Shown: positions 43,718 to 53,815, numbered from the stretch's first letter. The stretch: 64,000 nucleotides of DNA from an uncultured Verrucomicrobiota bacterium (GCA_903898675.1 CAIUGM010000014.1:124001-188000); one strand, 5' to 3'. Notes: generated by a model not told the origin, from the sequence alone. Made by a program: numbers and translations.

Positions 43718-44758
43718 CTACTTCACCCCCGCGGCATACTCCGCGTCCCAATTCTTCACGATGTCATGCACCACGACACTGCCGACCCGGTAGGCGGATT
43801 CGAGTGAGGGCAGATAACCGGCGTACTCCGCCTGCATGCTGTTCACCACGCCCTGCTGCGGCGCGGGCATACAGTAATTGCTCCCCGTGCGCAGCACGAG
43901 CAACCGTTGGAAATCCACCCGGCCCATCTTGGTCAGGATGGTCAGCGCCGAGGCGATGCCCTGGTCCTCCATGTCGGACATCACGAAATTGCCCTGCCCC
44001 TTGGTCCAAAGCTTGGTCCAATCGTTGGCCCATTGGGTCAGCGTCACCCCATGCCAGTAACGGCAGGAACCGAAACTGTCGCCGTAAAGGACGAACGGCG
44101 GCTTCCGGGCATTCGGGAAGCCAACGTAGGTGGCGCGGTAAGCCTGCATCTCCGGCGTGTCGACCAGGGGCACGTCCTTGCTCAGCGCAAACGCGCGCGC
44201 GACCAGCGCCGGGTTGAGCTCATAGCTCATCGCATCCGGCTCCCAGCCCTCGTTCTTCGGGATCTCGTTGGGTTGCTTGGCACCGATCGCAATAATGGCA
44301 TACGGCCATTTCGGATCCGCCTCGCGGCTGTCGATCTCATAGGCGACATCCCCATCGATCACATAACGTGACCACGCCGCGCTGCCCAGCGAGGCATCGG
44401 CCGGGTCGACCCCGGCAATCCCGTTGATCACCCAGTAGGCCTTGGTAAGGTCGAAGCGCGGATCGAGGCCCAGCGCCATGATCTGGTTGCCGCAGCGCGC
44501 CGTGGTGCCGGACACGACGCCGAGCACACCCTGGCCGTTGGTCAGGACCGGATGGGTCATCCCGGGCACCTTGATCGACTCGGTCAGTTTCTCGCGCTCC
44601 ACCCAGTATTGGAACTCACCGGGTTTGTCCCCGGTATCGGCGCCAACCTCAAAGGTCGTCACGATCACCACCTTCACTGAAATGGGCTTGCCGGGTTCGG
44701 CCGCCCGGGCGGCCAACAGCCCGGATCCGAGGGCCAGACACAGGATGATTTTACGCAT
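43718..44758 (-). CDS. Exported purine-nucleoside-permease (NUP) family protein
   Basis: 346 residues with a signal peptide (about 1-19). It matches the NUP family: VVIVTTFEVGADTGDKPGEF, GVVSGTTARCGNQIMALG, YWVINGIAGVDPADASLGSA, FPNARKPPFVLYGDSFGSCR and SDMEDQGIASALTILTKMGR. The fold is that of nucleoside phosphorylases, yet it is exported; in fungi the family has been linked to nucleoside uptake. Whether it binds, cleaves or imports nucleosides here is unknown. Confidence 0.85.
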   Translation of the reverse strand: MRKIILCLALGSGLLAARAAEPGKPISVKVVIVTTFEVGADTGDKPGEFQYWVEREKLTESIKVPGMTHPVLTNGQGVLGVVSGTTARCGNQIMALGLDPRFDLTKAYWVINGIAGVDPADASLGSAAWSRYVIDGDVAYEIDSREADPKWPYAIIAIGAKQPNEIPKNEGWEPDAMSYELNPALVARAFALSKDVPLVDTPEMQAYRATYVGFPNARKPPFVLYGDSFGSCRYWHGVTLTQWANDWTKLWTKGQGNFVMSDMEDQGIASALTILTKMGRVDFQRLLVLRTGSNYCMPAPQQGVVNSMQAEYAGYLPSLESAYRVGSVVVHDIVKNWDAEYAAGVK

Positions 44759-44860
44759 AGTCCGAGTGTTGCAGACCCTGTGCCAAACTCCAGCGCCGGA
44801 TGGGCGTTACGCCACTTGACTACCCCCCTTGGTTGGGTAGCCTCCCGCCCCTTTATTCCG

Positions 44861-47710
44861 ATGGCGCAAGAACTGAAAGACACTCTCCTGCTTCCCAAGA
44901 CCGATTTCCCCATGCGGGCGAATCTGGTGCAACGCGAGCCGGCCCGGGTGGCCCATTGGGAGAAGCTCGACCTCTACACGGCAATCCAGCGCCGCCGGGC
45001 CGACGCCCCGGCCTTTGTCCTCCATGACGGACCGCCCTTCACCAATGGCGACGTGCACATCGGCACCGCGCTGAACAAGACGCTCAAGGACATCATCAAC
45101 CGCTACAAGTCGATGCGCGGTTTCCGCACACCGTATGTCCCCGGCTGGGACTGCCACGGCCTGCCGATCGAGCAAAAAGTGTCGCAGGAGATCCGGGCCC
45201 AGAACCTGACCCTCACCACCGCCGAGCTTCGCGCCAAGTGCGACCAGTTTTCCGAGGGCTGGATCGCCAAGCAGACCGCCCAGTTCAAGCGCATCGGCGT
45301 CCTCGCCGACTGGAAAAACGAATACAAGACCAAGGCCCCGGCCTTCGAGGCCGACATCGTGCGGACCTTCGCGGCGTTTGTGGAGAAAGACCTCGTTTAT
45401 CGCAGCAAGAAGCCGGTCTATTGGTCCATCCCCTTCGAGACGGCGCTCGCCGAGGCGGAAATCGAGTACAAGGACCACACCTCCATCGCCATCTGGGTGA
45501 AGTTCCTCGTGCCGGTCGGGGAAGCCACCAAGTTTGGCCTGCCGACCGACAAGCCGCTCTACATCGTCATCTGGACGACCACGCCTTGGACGATCCCCGC
45601 CAACCTCGCCATCGCGCTCCACCCGGATGTGGACTACGTCGTGGCCGATGTCGGAACGGAACGTCTCATCGTCGCCGCAGCCCTGCTCGGCGCAGTGGCC
45701 ACGGCCGCGAAGATCGAGCCACAGCCCTCGGTCGTGCTGACCCTGCCCGGTGCCAAGCTGGAGCACCTGCAGGCCCGCCACCCTTTCATCGAACGCGTCT
45801 CGCCGGTCGTACTCGCCGACTACGTCACGACAGACAGCGGCACCGGCGCCGTCCATACGGCGCCCGGCCACGGCGCGGAGGACTATCTCACAGGCCTGAA
45901 GTACAAGCTCGAGATCTATTGCCCGGTCGGTGACGACGGCAAATACCTCGACGACGGCCGCGTGCCCGCCGATCTCGTGGGCCTGACCACGCTCGAGACG
46001 GTCGAGGACCTCGCCGCCAAGCGCCCTGCCCCCGCCAACCTCGGCGTGCTCAAGAAGCTCGCCGCCGCCGGCGCCCTGCTCGCCAAGGCCAAGTATGCGC
46101 ACAGCTACCCGCATTGCTGGCGCTCCAAGACCCCGATCATTTTCCGCGCCGTCGACCAATGGTTCGTGTCACTCGACAAGGCCGGCATGCGCCAGACCGC
46201 GCTCGCCGAGATCACCAAGATCGCGGCGCACCAGGGCTGGATCCCCGCCTGGGGCGAGGCCCGCATCCGCGGCGCCGTGGAGTCACGGCCCGACTGGTGC
46301 ATCAGCCGCCAGCGCTCGTGGGGCGTGCCGATCCCGGCGTTCTACGGCCCAGACAAAAAAGCGTACCTCGATGCCGGGGTTGCCTGCGCCATCGCCGACA
46401 AGATCGCCACCCGGGGCACGAACTTCTGGTACGACGCCACGCCGGCGCAGATCCTCGAGGGCGTCAAACTCCCGGCCGGCTGGCCGGCGCCTGAGACCCT
46501 CACGTGCGGTCGCGACACCCTCGACGTTTGGATCGACTCCGGTTCGTCGCACGCCGCCGTGCTCAAGCGCGGCCAGGGCGGCACGCATTGGCCCGCCGAC
46601 CTCTACCTGGAAGGCAGCGACCAGCACCGCGGCTGGTTCCAGTCGTCGCTCTGGACGAGCGTCATCGCCTTCGGCGCCGCGCCGTACAAGAGCGTCCTCA
46701 CGCACGGCTTCATCGTCGACAAGGACCGCCAGAAGATTTCCAAGAGCAGCACCTACCAGAAGCCGCAGACGGCCGACGCCTACATCGCGCAGCACGGCGC
46801 GGATGTCATCCGCCTCTGGATCGCCTCGCAGGATTTCCGCGACGACATCCCGGTCGACGACGAGATCCTGAAAAACGTCGGCGAGGCCTACCGGCTTCTC
46901 CGCAATACGTTCCGCTTCCAGCTCTCCAACCTGTTCGATTTCGACGTGGCCAAGGATGCCCTGCCCGTCGACCGGCTGGATGTCCTCGACCGCTGGGCGT
47001 TGCACCAGACCGCGGTCCTGATCGAGGAATGCACCAAGGCCTACGACGCCTACGAGTTTCACCGGGTCTACCAGCTCTGCAACCAGTTCTGCTCGGTGAC
47101 GCTCTCCGCCACCTATCACGACGTGCTCAAGGACCGGCTCTACACGCTGGGTACCGCGCACCCGCTCCGCCGCTCGTCCCAGACGGCCATCCACCACATC
47201 TTCCAGAGCCTGGTCAAGATCCTGGCGCCCTTCATCACCTTCACCGCCGACGAGGCGTGGAGCTTTGCCACCACGGGTCAGGAATACGGTTCGGATTCCA
47301 TCCACCTGCAGGACTGGCCGGTCGTGCCGGCCGGCTGGCGCAATGCCGAGGTGGAAGCGGACATGGCCGCGTTGCTCAAGCTCCGTGCCCAGGTCAACGA
47401 AAGGCTCGAGCCGCTGCGGCAGGCCGGCACTATCGGCAAGTCGCTTGACGCCGCCTTGGTCCTGACCGGCGCGGCGGACGACGCGGCGTTCGCCTCCCTG
47501 GGCAAGCACCCCGGATTTCTGCCCGAACTCTTCATCGTTTCAGAGGTCACTCTGACAGCAAAACCCGGGGTCAGCCTGGAAATCGCCGCTCGCCACGCCC
47601 GTGACGCCGGTTATCACCGCTGCCCACGCTGCTGGCGCTGGGTGCCAACTTTAGCCCAAACGTCGCACGGAGAAGTTTGCCCTCGGTGCGAAGAAGCCCT
47701 TAAATCCTAG
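44861..47710 (+). CDS. ileS: Isoleucyl-tRNA synthetase
   Basis: Class I synthetase charging tRNA-Ile; 949 residues. HIGH motif GDVHIGTALNKT (residue 66), the CP1 editing domain at about 190-400 (WTTTPWTIPANLAI, GTGAVHTAPGHGAEDY), KMSKS variant QKISKSST near residue 625, and a C-terminal zinc finger CPRCWRWV with CPRCEEAL. ATG 44861 chosen: MAQELKDTLLLPKTDFPMR is the family's start. It is followed after 11 bases by the DksA-like gene and then lspA, a probable operon. Confidence 0.97.
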   Translation: MAQELKDTLLLPKTDFPMRANLVQREPARVAHWEKLDLYTAIQRRRADAPAFVLHDGPPFTNGDVHIGTALNKTLKDIINRYKSMRGFRTPYVPGWDCHGLPIEQKVSQEIRAQNLTLTTAELRAKCDQFSEGWIAKQTAQFKRIGVLADWKNEYKTKAPAFEADIVRTFAAFVEKDLVYRSKKPVYWSIPFETALAEAEIEYKDHTSIAIWVKFLVPVGEATKFGLPTDKPLYIVIWTTTPWTIPANLAIALHPDVDYVVADVGTERLIVAAALLGAVATAAKIEPQPSVVLTLPGAKLEHLQARHPFIERVSPVVLADYVTTDSGTGAVHTAPGHGAEDYLTGLKYKLEIYCPVGDDGKYLDDGRVPADLVGLTTLETVEDLAAKRPAPANLGVLKKLAAAGALLAKAKYAHSYPHCWRSKTPIIFRAVDQWFVSLDKAGMRQTALAEITKIAAHQGWIPAWGEARIRGAVESRPDWCISRQRSWGVPIPAFYGPDKKAYLDAGVACAIADKIATRGTNFWYDATPAQILEGVKLPAGWPAPETLTCGRDTLDVWIDSGSSHAAVLKRGQGGTHWPADLYLEGSDQHRGWFQSSLWTSVIAFGAAPYKSVLTHGFIVDKDRQKISKSSTYQKPQTADAYIAQHGADVIRLWIASQDFRDDIPVDDEILKNVGEAYRLLRNTFRFQLSNLFDFDVAKDALPVDRLDVLDRWALHQTAVLIEECTKAYDAYEFHRVYQLCNQFCSVTLSATYHDVLKDRLYTLGTAHPLRRSSQTAIHHIFQSLVKILAPFITFTADEAWSFATTGQEYGSDSIHLQDWPVVPAGWRNAEVEADMAALLKLRAQVNERLEPLRQAGTIGKSLDAALVLTGAADDAAFASLGKHPGFLPELFIVSEVTLTAKPGVSLEIAARHARDAGYHRCPRCWRWVPTLAQTSHGEVCPRCEEALKS

Positions 47711-47721
47711 AACATCCCTTT

Positions 47722-48657
47722 ATGGCCACGAAGAAAAAGACTCCTGCGAAGAAACCGGCAGCCAAAGCCCCGGTCAAAAAAACCGTGAAAGCCGCCGCCA
47801 AGCCCGCTCCAGTCAAAGTCAAAGCCGCGCCCAAGGCCCCCGCGGCCACCGGCAAGAAGCCGGCGGCGCCCGCCCCGGCCGCCAAGGGCGGCAAGCAGCC
47901 CCTGAATGCCGCCGATCTCAAGCGGATGCTCCTCGAGCGCAAGGCCGCGCCCAAGGCCATCGCCTTCAGCCTCGATGAGGTGAGGGAAATCGCCAAGAAG
48001 AACGAAAAGCACGTCGAAACCGCCACCAAGACCGGCAAGAACGACAAGGCCTCCGTCACCAAGAGCGTCGAGGCGGCGGCGAAGCTGGAAAAGCCGCACA
48101 AGCCGAATCACGTCAAGGCGGCCTCGCTCGCCGACATCCTCGGTTTCAATCCCACCAAGGGCAAGAAGGCCCCGACCATGATCGACGAGTCGGAAGTGCC
48201 GGAGAAATACCGCCGCTATTACCGCCTGCTCCTCGACCTCCGCCAGCATGTGCGCACGCAGCTGGGCGAGCACACCGAGGAGACCCTGCTCAAGTCCGCC
48301 AAGGACGACTCGGGCGACCTCTCGGGCTACGGCCAGCACATGGCCGATGCCGGCACCGACACCTTCGACCGCGACTTCGCCCTCAGCCTCGTCTCCAACG
48401 AGCAGGAGGCCCTGTCCGAGATCGAGGCCGCCATCAAGCGGATCCACGCCGGCACCTACGGCATCTGCGAATCGACCCAGAAGCCGATCGCCAAGGAGCG
48501 CCTGCTCGCCGTCCCCTTCACTCGCTACTCGACCGAGGCCAAGAAACAGGTCGAGCGCCACTCCCATCGTTCCATCGAGCGCGGCGGCCTGTTCGGCGAC
48601 GGCACCGAGGAGGAAGGCGGCAAGATGTCCTCCGACGACGGCGGCGGCGACGAGTAA
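47722..48657 (+). CDS. DksA/TraR-like protein with histone-H1-like Lys/Ala/Pro N-terminus and incomplete zinc finger
   Basis: 311 residues in two parts. The first 75 or so are KKTPAKKPAAKAPVKK-like, as in H1-type DNA-binding tails. The C-terminal 130 form a DksA/TraR unit: a coiled-coil region around EKYRRYYRLLLDLRQHVRTQ, acidic hairpin, then IEAAIKRIHAGTYGICESTQ leading to KPIAKERLLAVPFTRY. In canonical C4 zinc fingers four Cys are found here; only the first (GIC) remains, the others being Thr, Ser and Ala. It lies between ileS and lspA. The role may be RNA polymerase or DNA binding; the fold likely holds without zinc. Confidence 0.87.
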   Translation: MATKKKTPAKKPAAKAPVKKTVKAAAKPAPVKVKAAPKAPAATGKKPAAPAPAAKGGKQPLNAADLKRMLLERKAAPKAIAFSLDEVREIAKKNEKHVETATKTGKNDKASVTKSVEAAAKLEKPHKPNHVKAASLADILGFNPTKGKKAPTMIDESEVPEKYRRYYRLLLDLRQHVRTQLGEHTEETLLKSAKDDSGDLSGYGQHMADAGTDTFDRDFALSLVSNEQEALSEIEAAIKRIHAGTYGICESTQKPIAKERLLAVPFTRYSTEAKKQVERHSHRSIERGGLFGDGTEEEGGKMSSDDGGGDE

Positions 48658-48660
48658 GTG

Positions 48661-48792
48661 GATTTTCGATTCGGGATTTTCGATTGATGACCCAATCTCT
48701 GAACCCCGGACCAGAGCCGTCGGATAACCGATCATTGCCGGCCGCAGAGGCTGCCCTGAAATCGAAAGTCGAGAATCCAAAATCGAAAATCC
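48661..48792. repeat. GATTTTCGATT inverted repeat spanning the lspA start
   Basis: The left arm GATTTTCGATTCGGGATTTT to CGATTGA begins 4 bases after the DksA-like stop; the right arm AATCGAAAGTCGAGAATCCA to AAATCGAAAATCC (to 48792) is inside the annotated lspA frame and is translated KSKVENPKSKIP. The lspA ATG (48687) is at the end of the left arm. Confidence 0.75.
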
Positions 48793-49307
48793 CCCGGTTG
48801 CTGGCCTACCGGCGTTTCTGGCTGATGGCCGGGGCGCTCTTCGTCCTCGACCAGCTGACGAAGTACTGGATCAACGCGCGGATGCCCCTGGGCAGCTACG
48901 GTCCGGCCGGCCGCACGGTCATCCCGGGCTTTTTCAACCTCGTGCACGTGGGCAACACCGGGGCCGCCTGGAGCATGTTCTCCGGCAAAAGCACCGGCCT
49001 CGCGCTGCTCGCCGTTGGCACCCTCGTCGCCATCTTCTTCTGGCGCCGTGCGCTCGGCCTGCGCCATTCGTCCGCCCAAGCAGCCTTCGGCCTCCTGTGC
49101 GGCGGCATCGTCGGCAACCTGGTCGACCGGCTGCTGCACGGTCACGTCATCGACTTCCTCGACCTGCATTTCGGGACCTATATCTACCCCACCTTCAACG
49201 TCGCCGACTCCGGTATCTTCGTGGGCGTGTTCTGGTATATCCTCTGGTCGCTCAAGCAGCCGCCCGAGGCGGGAAATATCAAGGTCCAGGGGCCAAAGGC
49301 CAAATAA
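48687..49307 (+). CDS. lspA: Lipoprotein signal peptidase (signal peptidase II)
   Basis: Inner-membrane aspartyl protease that cleaves prolipoprotein signal peptides. 206 residues, longer than the usual 150-170. Four membrane helices; FVLDQLTKYWI, GFFNLVHVGNTGAAWSMF, GGIVGNLVDRLLHGHVIDFL (first catalytic Asp) and YPTFNVADSGIFVG (second Asp) are all present. The first 37 residues and last 10 are translated from dispersed repeats (48661-48792 and 49281-49366), explaining the extra length. The true start might be closer to LLAYRRFW. Follows the ileS and DksA-like genes. Confidence 0.94.
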   Translation: MTQSLNPGPEPSDNRSLPAAEAALKSKVENPKSKIPRLLAYRRFWLMAGALFVLDQLTKYWINARMPLGSYGPAGRTVIPGFFNLVHVGNTGAAWSMFSGKSTGLALLAVGTLVAIFFWRRALGLRHSSAQAAFGLLCGGIVGNLVDRLLHGHVIDFLDLHFGTYIYPTFNVADSGIFVGVFWYILWSLKQPPEAGNIKVQGPKAK

Positions 49308-49366
49308 GGCTCGAACCAGTTCTGTCTTATTTTTTGAAATTTGGCCGCTTGGACTTTTGGATTTTG
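49281..49366. repeat. CCAAA-type inverted repeat across the lspA stop
   Basis: AAGGTCCAGGGGCCAAAGGC to CAAAT (49281-49305) pairs with GAAATTTGGCCGCTTGGACT to TTTGG (49336-49360). A relative is at 63468-63604. It encodes the last residues of LspA (KVQGPKAK). Confidence 0.7.
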
Positions 49367-49377
49367 CCGCGCAGCGG

Positions 49378-50247
49378 CTACTCCACATTCGCGATTTGTT
49401 CGCGCACGCGTTCGAGTTCATTTTTAAACTCGATCACCTGCTGGGAAATCGCGAGGTCGTTGGCCTTGCTGCCGATGGTGTGGATCTCGCGGCCGATCTC
49501 CTGCAGGATGAACTCCGCCTTGCGGCCGATCTCGCCCTTCGCCCGGAAGAGGTCCTTGAGCTGGCCAAAATGGCTGCGCAACCGGGTGATTTCCTCGGTC
49601 ACGTCGCAGCGGTCGGCGAAGAGCGCGACTTCCTTCAGCACGCGGTCATCGCTGAGATCCAGTTCCAGTCCGGACTGCCGCAGCCGCTGCAGCAGTTGCT
49701 CCTTGTAGACGCCGGTGACCTGCGGAGCGCGTTGCGCGATGGTCTCGACCGCCGCGTGCAGTTTCTCAAACCGGCCGAGGAAATCGATCAGGAGCGCCTC
49801 CCCTTCCCGGGCGCGCATAGCGGAGAATCCCCGCAGGGCCTCGCCCAGGGTCTTCAGCAGAATCGCCGCCGTCGCCTCATCGGCCGGCAGTTTCGTCCCG
49901 GTGCGCTGCGCGCTGGCGATCTGCCAGAGCAGCTCGGCGGTCGGATCAAACTTGATGCCCCGGGCCTTGGCCAGGCTGGCAAGCTGCTCGAGCGCCGCCG
50001 CCACCGCCTCCTGGTCCCAATCGGTGCTCGCCGTGGATTTGCCCGCCACCTCAACGGCCACGTGCACCTTGCCACGCAGCGCGACCTTTCGCACGGCATC
50101 GCCGACGGCGGACTCGAAGCCCTGCCATTCGTCCGGCAGCTTCTGCGTCAAATCCAGCCCGCGCCGGTTCACCGAGTTGACCTGCACGGTCAGGGTTTGA
50201 TGGCCAAGGGTAGCCGTAGCGCGGCCGTAGCCGGTCATGGAATTCAT
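49378..50247 (-). CDS. YicC-family endoribonuclease-like protein
   Basis: 289 residues. The N-terminal signature MNSMTGYGRAT, with VQVNSVNRRGLDL, and the C-terminal block FILQEIGREIHTIGSKANDL plus ISQQVIEFKNELERVREQIANVE identify the YicC/YloC family. E. coli YicC has been reported to act on RNA; the catalytic residues lie in the C-terminal Glu-rich helix pair. Upstream lies the empty CAC-unit element at 50260-50427. Confidence 0.94.
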   Translation of the reverse strand: MNSMTGYGRATATLGHQTLTVQVNSVNRRGLDLTQKLPDEWQGFESAVGDAVRKVALRGKVHVAVEVAGKSTASTDWDQEAVAAALEQLASLAKARGIKFDPTAELLWQIASAQRTGTKLPADEATAAILLKTLGEALRGFSAMRAREGEALLIDFLGRFEKLHAAVETIAQRAPQVTGVYKEQLLQRLRQSGLELDLSDDRVLKEVALFADRCDVTEEITRLRSHFGQLKDLFRAKGEIGRKAEFILQEIGREIHTIGSKANDLAISQQVIEFKNELERVREQIANVE

Positions 50248-50259
50248 ACAGAAGAAAAG

Positions 50260-50427
50260 TTAACCACGGATTTCACGGATGAGCACGGATACAGATTTTT
50301 AAACCACTAATGGCCACTAAGGACACACTAATGATTAGTGAGGTATTAGTGTGGATTAGTGGTTAACCAGTCTGGTCCGTTAGAATCGGGCGGATTTATT
50401 CGTGTTAATCCGTGATATCCGTGGTCA
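50260..50427. repeat. Gene-less CAC-unit element with a nested second inverted repeat
   Basis: Outer left arm TTAACCACGGATTTCACGGA to GAGCACGGATAC; outer right arm ATTCGTGTTAATCCGTGATA to TCCGTGGTCA. Nested inside is AACCACTAATGGCCACTAAG to ACACACTAATG against ATTAGTGTGGATTAGTGGTT. The outer unit is CACGGAT, as in the ends of the GxxExxY element (13854-14286); the inner unit is CACTAAT. No open frame of useful length is inside. Confidence 0.8.
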
Positions 50428-50440
50428 AAAAGTCCGAAAC

Positions 50441-51670
<1,230 letters not shown>

Positions 51671-51749
51671 GAGGGGCTATGGATAGGTAGCGAACCGGTG
51701 AAGGCAAACGGGATTTATGCGGGCGGAGTCACCGTATCTTATCCGGGAC

Positions 51750-51849
51750 GTAGGGCCGCCGCTTGTCGGCGAGCCGCTCTGTGCGCGCGGCGCGGCGACG
51801 AGCACCGGCCCTACACCGGCGCCAGCGGTGTTACCACCGCTGCTACATT
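51750..51849. repeat. GTAG-type hairpin repeats upstream of trpB
   Basis: GTAGGGCCGCCGCTTGTCGG (51750) pairs with the unit ending GCACCGGCCCTAC (51814); then GCCAGCGGTGTTACCACCGC to TGCTACATT (51821-51849), identical to 32643-32671. Nothing else is seen in the 186-base gap. Confidence 0.75.
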
Positions 51850-51856
51850 TCGCCCC

Positions 51857-53296
51857 TCACACCCGCTTGACCGTCAGCAGCGTGTAATCGTCCCGCAGTC
51901 CGGCTGTACCGGTAAACTTCTCCACCGCCTGCAAAATCCCGTCGTTGATCGCGCGGGCCGATCCGCTGTGCGCCGCCCGCAGGGCATCGGCCAGCCGGGC
52001 GCCGCCGAATTCCTGGTCCTCCGCATTCGGTGCCTCGGTCAGCCCGTCCGTATAGAGGACCAGCGTCGAGCCCTGCCCGAATTGCCGCTGCTTGTCCTCG
52101 ATGGCCTCCCCGAACAAGTCGGTCCCCACGAGCCCGAGCGGCATGCCCTCGGACCCCACGTATTCGCTGACAAACGCGCCCGTGGCCGGATCGCGCCGGG
52201 AAAAAAGCGACAATTCATGACCCGCGCGGGCAATCGTCACCTGGTTCTGGACCGCGTCGATTACCGCATAGGTCATGGTAATGTACATGCCTTCCCGCAT
52301 GTCCCCGGCCAGCGAGCGGTTCAACTCGACCAGCACCCGGGCGGGCGAGGCATAGAGGGGCGCGATCTGCCGCAGGGTCGTCCGGCAGATGGCCATGAGG
52401 AGCGAGGCCGACATGCCCTTGCCCGAGACATCCGCCACCGCCACACCCAGGCGGCCGGACCCCAGTTCGAACACATCGTAGAGATCCCCGCTGACCTTTT
52501 GCGCCGCCAGGTAACGCGCATCGATATCCAGGCCCGCCACCTGCGGCATCGCCTTGGGCAGGAGCATGCGCTGCACGTCGCTCGCGAGGGCCAGGTCCAG
52601 GTCAAGGCGCTGCTTGTCCACCTGCAGGTTCAGGAAATCGGCATTGTGCACGGCGAGGCCCGCCTGCTCGGCCAGCGCCGCCACCAGCGAGTAATCCGTG
52701 TCGGTGAAGGGCAGGCCGTCCGACGCATTGCAGACGCACAGCACCCCGATGAGCCGCCGGCGCACCATGATCGGCGCCGCGATGACCGAGCGGACGGTCA
52801 GCGCCGGGTCGTCGTGCTTCACGATGCGCGCATCGTCCGCCGCCCGGACGACCAGGGCGCCCTGGCCGGTGGCCGCGACCCGGCCGACGACGCCTTCGCC
52901 GACGGGAAAGGACTCCGACTTCAGCACCTGCTCGATGAACTTGGCCCGCGTGCCCATCTTCATGCGCTGCGTATCCGGGATCGGCCGGTGCGGCGGGAAA
53001 AGCCCCTCGACGGCCGCGCCGCGCATCATGTTGTCCGCGCCCTTCTCGAAGATGCACGCGCTCAGCGCGCCGGTGCTCAGGATGGCGGCGTGCACGATCC
53101 GCTGGAAAAGCTCCTCGCGCGGCAGCCGCTCGCCCACGGCGTCGACCATCGTGTGCATGTAATCGAGGACGATCTGCCGTTCCTCCATCAGCCCCTGCTT
53201 CTCCTCCTCCAGCCGGGACGCCGCCTGCTGGGCCCGCCAGTAAAGGGCGTAAACCAGCACCGCGCCGATCAAGCCGCCGAGCAGGAAGTGCATCAT
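51857..53296 (-). CDS. PP2C-type phosphatase (SpoIIE/RsbU family) with GAF domain
   Basis: 479 residues. One N-terminal membrane helix (FLLGGLIGAVLVYALYW) is followed by a short coiled coil, a GAF domain (about 60-215, GEGVVGRVAATGQGALVVRA, VIAAPIMVRRRLIGVLCVCN), and the PPM phosphatase (about 240-479) with SGDLYDVFELG, AVADVSGKGMSASLLMAICR, TYAVIDAVQNQV, LVLYTDGLTEAPN and RDDYTLLTVK carrying the metal-binding Asp residues. Such proteins dephosphorylate STAS anti-anti-sigma factors; one is encoded 9 bases upstream on the same strand. Confidence 0.93.
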   Translation of the reverse strand: MMHFLLGGLIGAVLVYALYWRAQQAASRLEEEKQGLMEERQIVLDYMHTMVDAVGERLPREELFQRIVHAAILSTGALSACIFEKGADNMMRGAAVEGLFPPHRPIPDTQRMKMGTRAKFIEQVLKSESFPVGEGVVGRVAATGQGALVVRAADDARIVKHDDPALTVRSVIAAPIMVRRRLIGVLCVCNASDGLPFTDTDYSLVAALAEQAGLAVHNADFLNLQVDKQRLDLDLALASDVQRMLLPKAMPQVAGLDIDARYLAAQKVSGDLYDVFELGSGRLGVAVADVSGKGMSASLLMAICRTTLRQIAPLYASPARVLVELNRSLAGDMREGMYITMTYAVIDAVQNQVTIARAGHELSLFSRRDPATGAFVSEYVGSEGMPLGLVGTDLFGEAIEDKQRQFGQGSTLVLYTDGLTEAPNAEDQEFGGARLADALRAAHSGSARAINDGILQAVEKFTGTAGLRDDYTLLTVKRV

Positions 53297-53305
53297 GGGC
53301 GCAGC

Positions 53306-53815
53306 CTACCGCAGTTCCACGCGATTGCGCAAGAAAGCGAGTACGTCCTGAAACTTGGCGGCGTTGGCCGAGTCGGCCGTCACCAGGTGCTCATGCGCCT
53401 CGAGCACCAGCCGTGCGCTCTCGATCTCGGTCTTGGCCTTGGTGTCCAGCGCCTGCGCGCCACCCGCGAAATTCATCGGAAAATCACCCGCGTCCACCGT
53501 CGCCAGCCGGTGCAGGCCGAGGTTGCGGATCAGCTCGAGGTTGCGCTCCCCTACCCGCGTCAGGGTCAGGGCGCCCGGGGGCGTGCGGCGGCGCAACTCG
53601 AGCGCCGCGCCGGCCAGGACGCCGAGGAAGGTGCTGTCCATGCTCGTGCACTGCTGGAAATCCACCACGAAGCGGGCCTTGCCCTGCCGCATCATCTCCG
53701 TGAAGAAGTCCTTCAGGCTGCCGCTGTTCGTAAACGACGCGCGGCCCTCGATGCGCACGAGCACCGGGTCGGCGTAGGCATCAACAAGGAAGGTCGGTTT
53801 GGCGGGTTCCGTCAT
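53306..53815 (-). CDS. STAS-domain anti-anti-sigma factor
   Basis: 169 residues with a STAS domain: ADPVLVRIEGRASFTNSGSL, then FVVDFQQCTSMDSTFLGVLA with the Ser of the DS(T) phospho-site, and LELIRNLGLHRLATVD. A C-terminal extension of about 50 helical residues is added. It precedes the PP2C phosphatase in an operon-like arrangement. The matching anti-sigma kinase (RsbW/SpoIIAB) is not in this window, so the pair is two thirds of a partner switch. Confidence 0.9.
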   Translation of the reverse strand: MTEPAKPTFLVDAYADPVLVRIEGRASFTNSGSLKDFFTEMMRQGKARFVVDFQQCTSMDSTFLGVLAGAALELRRRTPPGALTLTRVGERNLELIRNLGLHRLATVDAGDFPMNFAGGAQALDTKAKTEIESARLVLEAHEHLVTADSANAAKFQDVLAFLRNRVELR

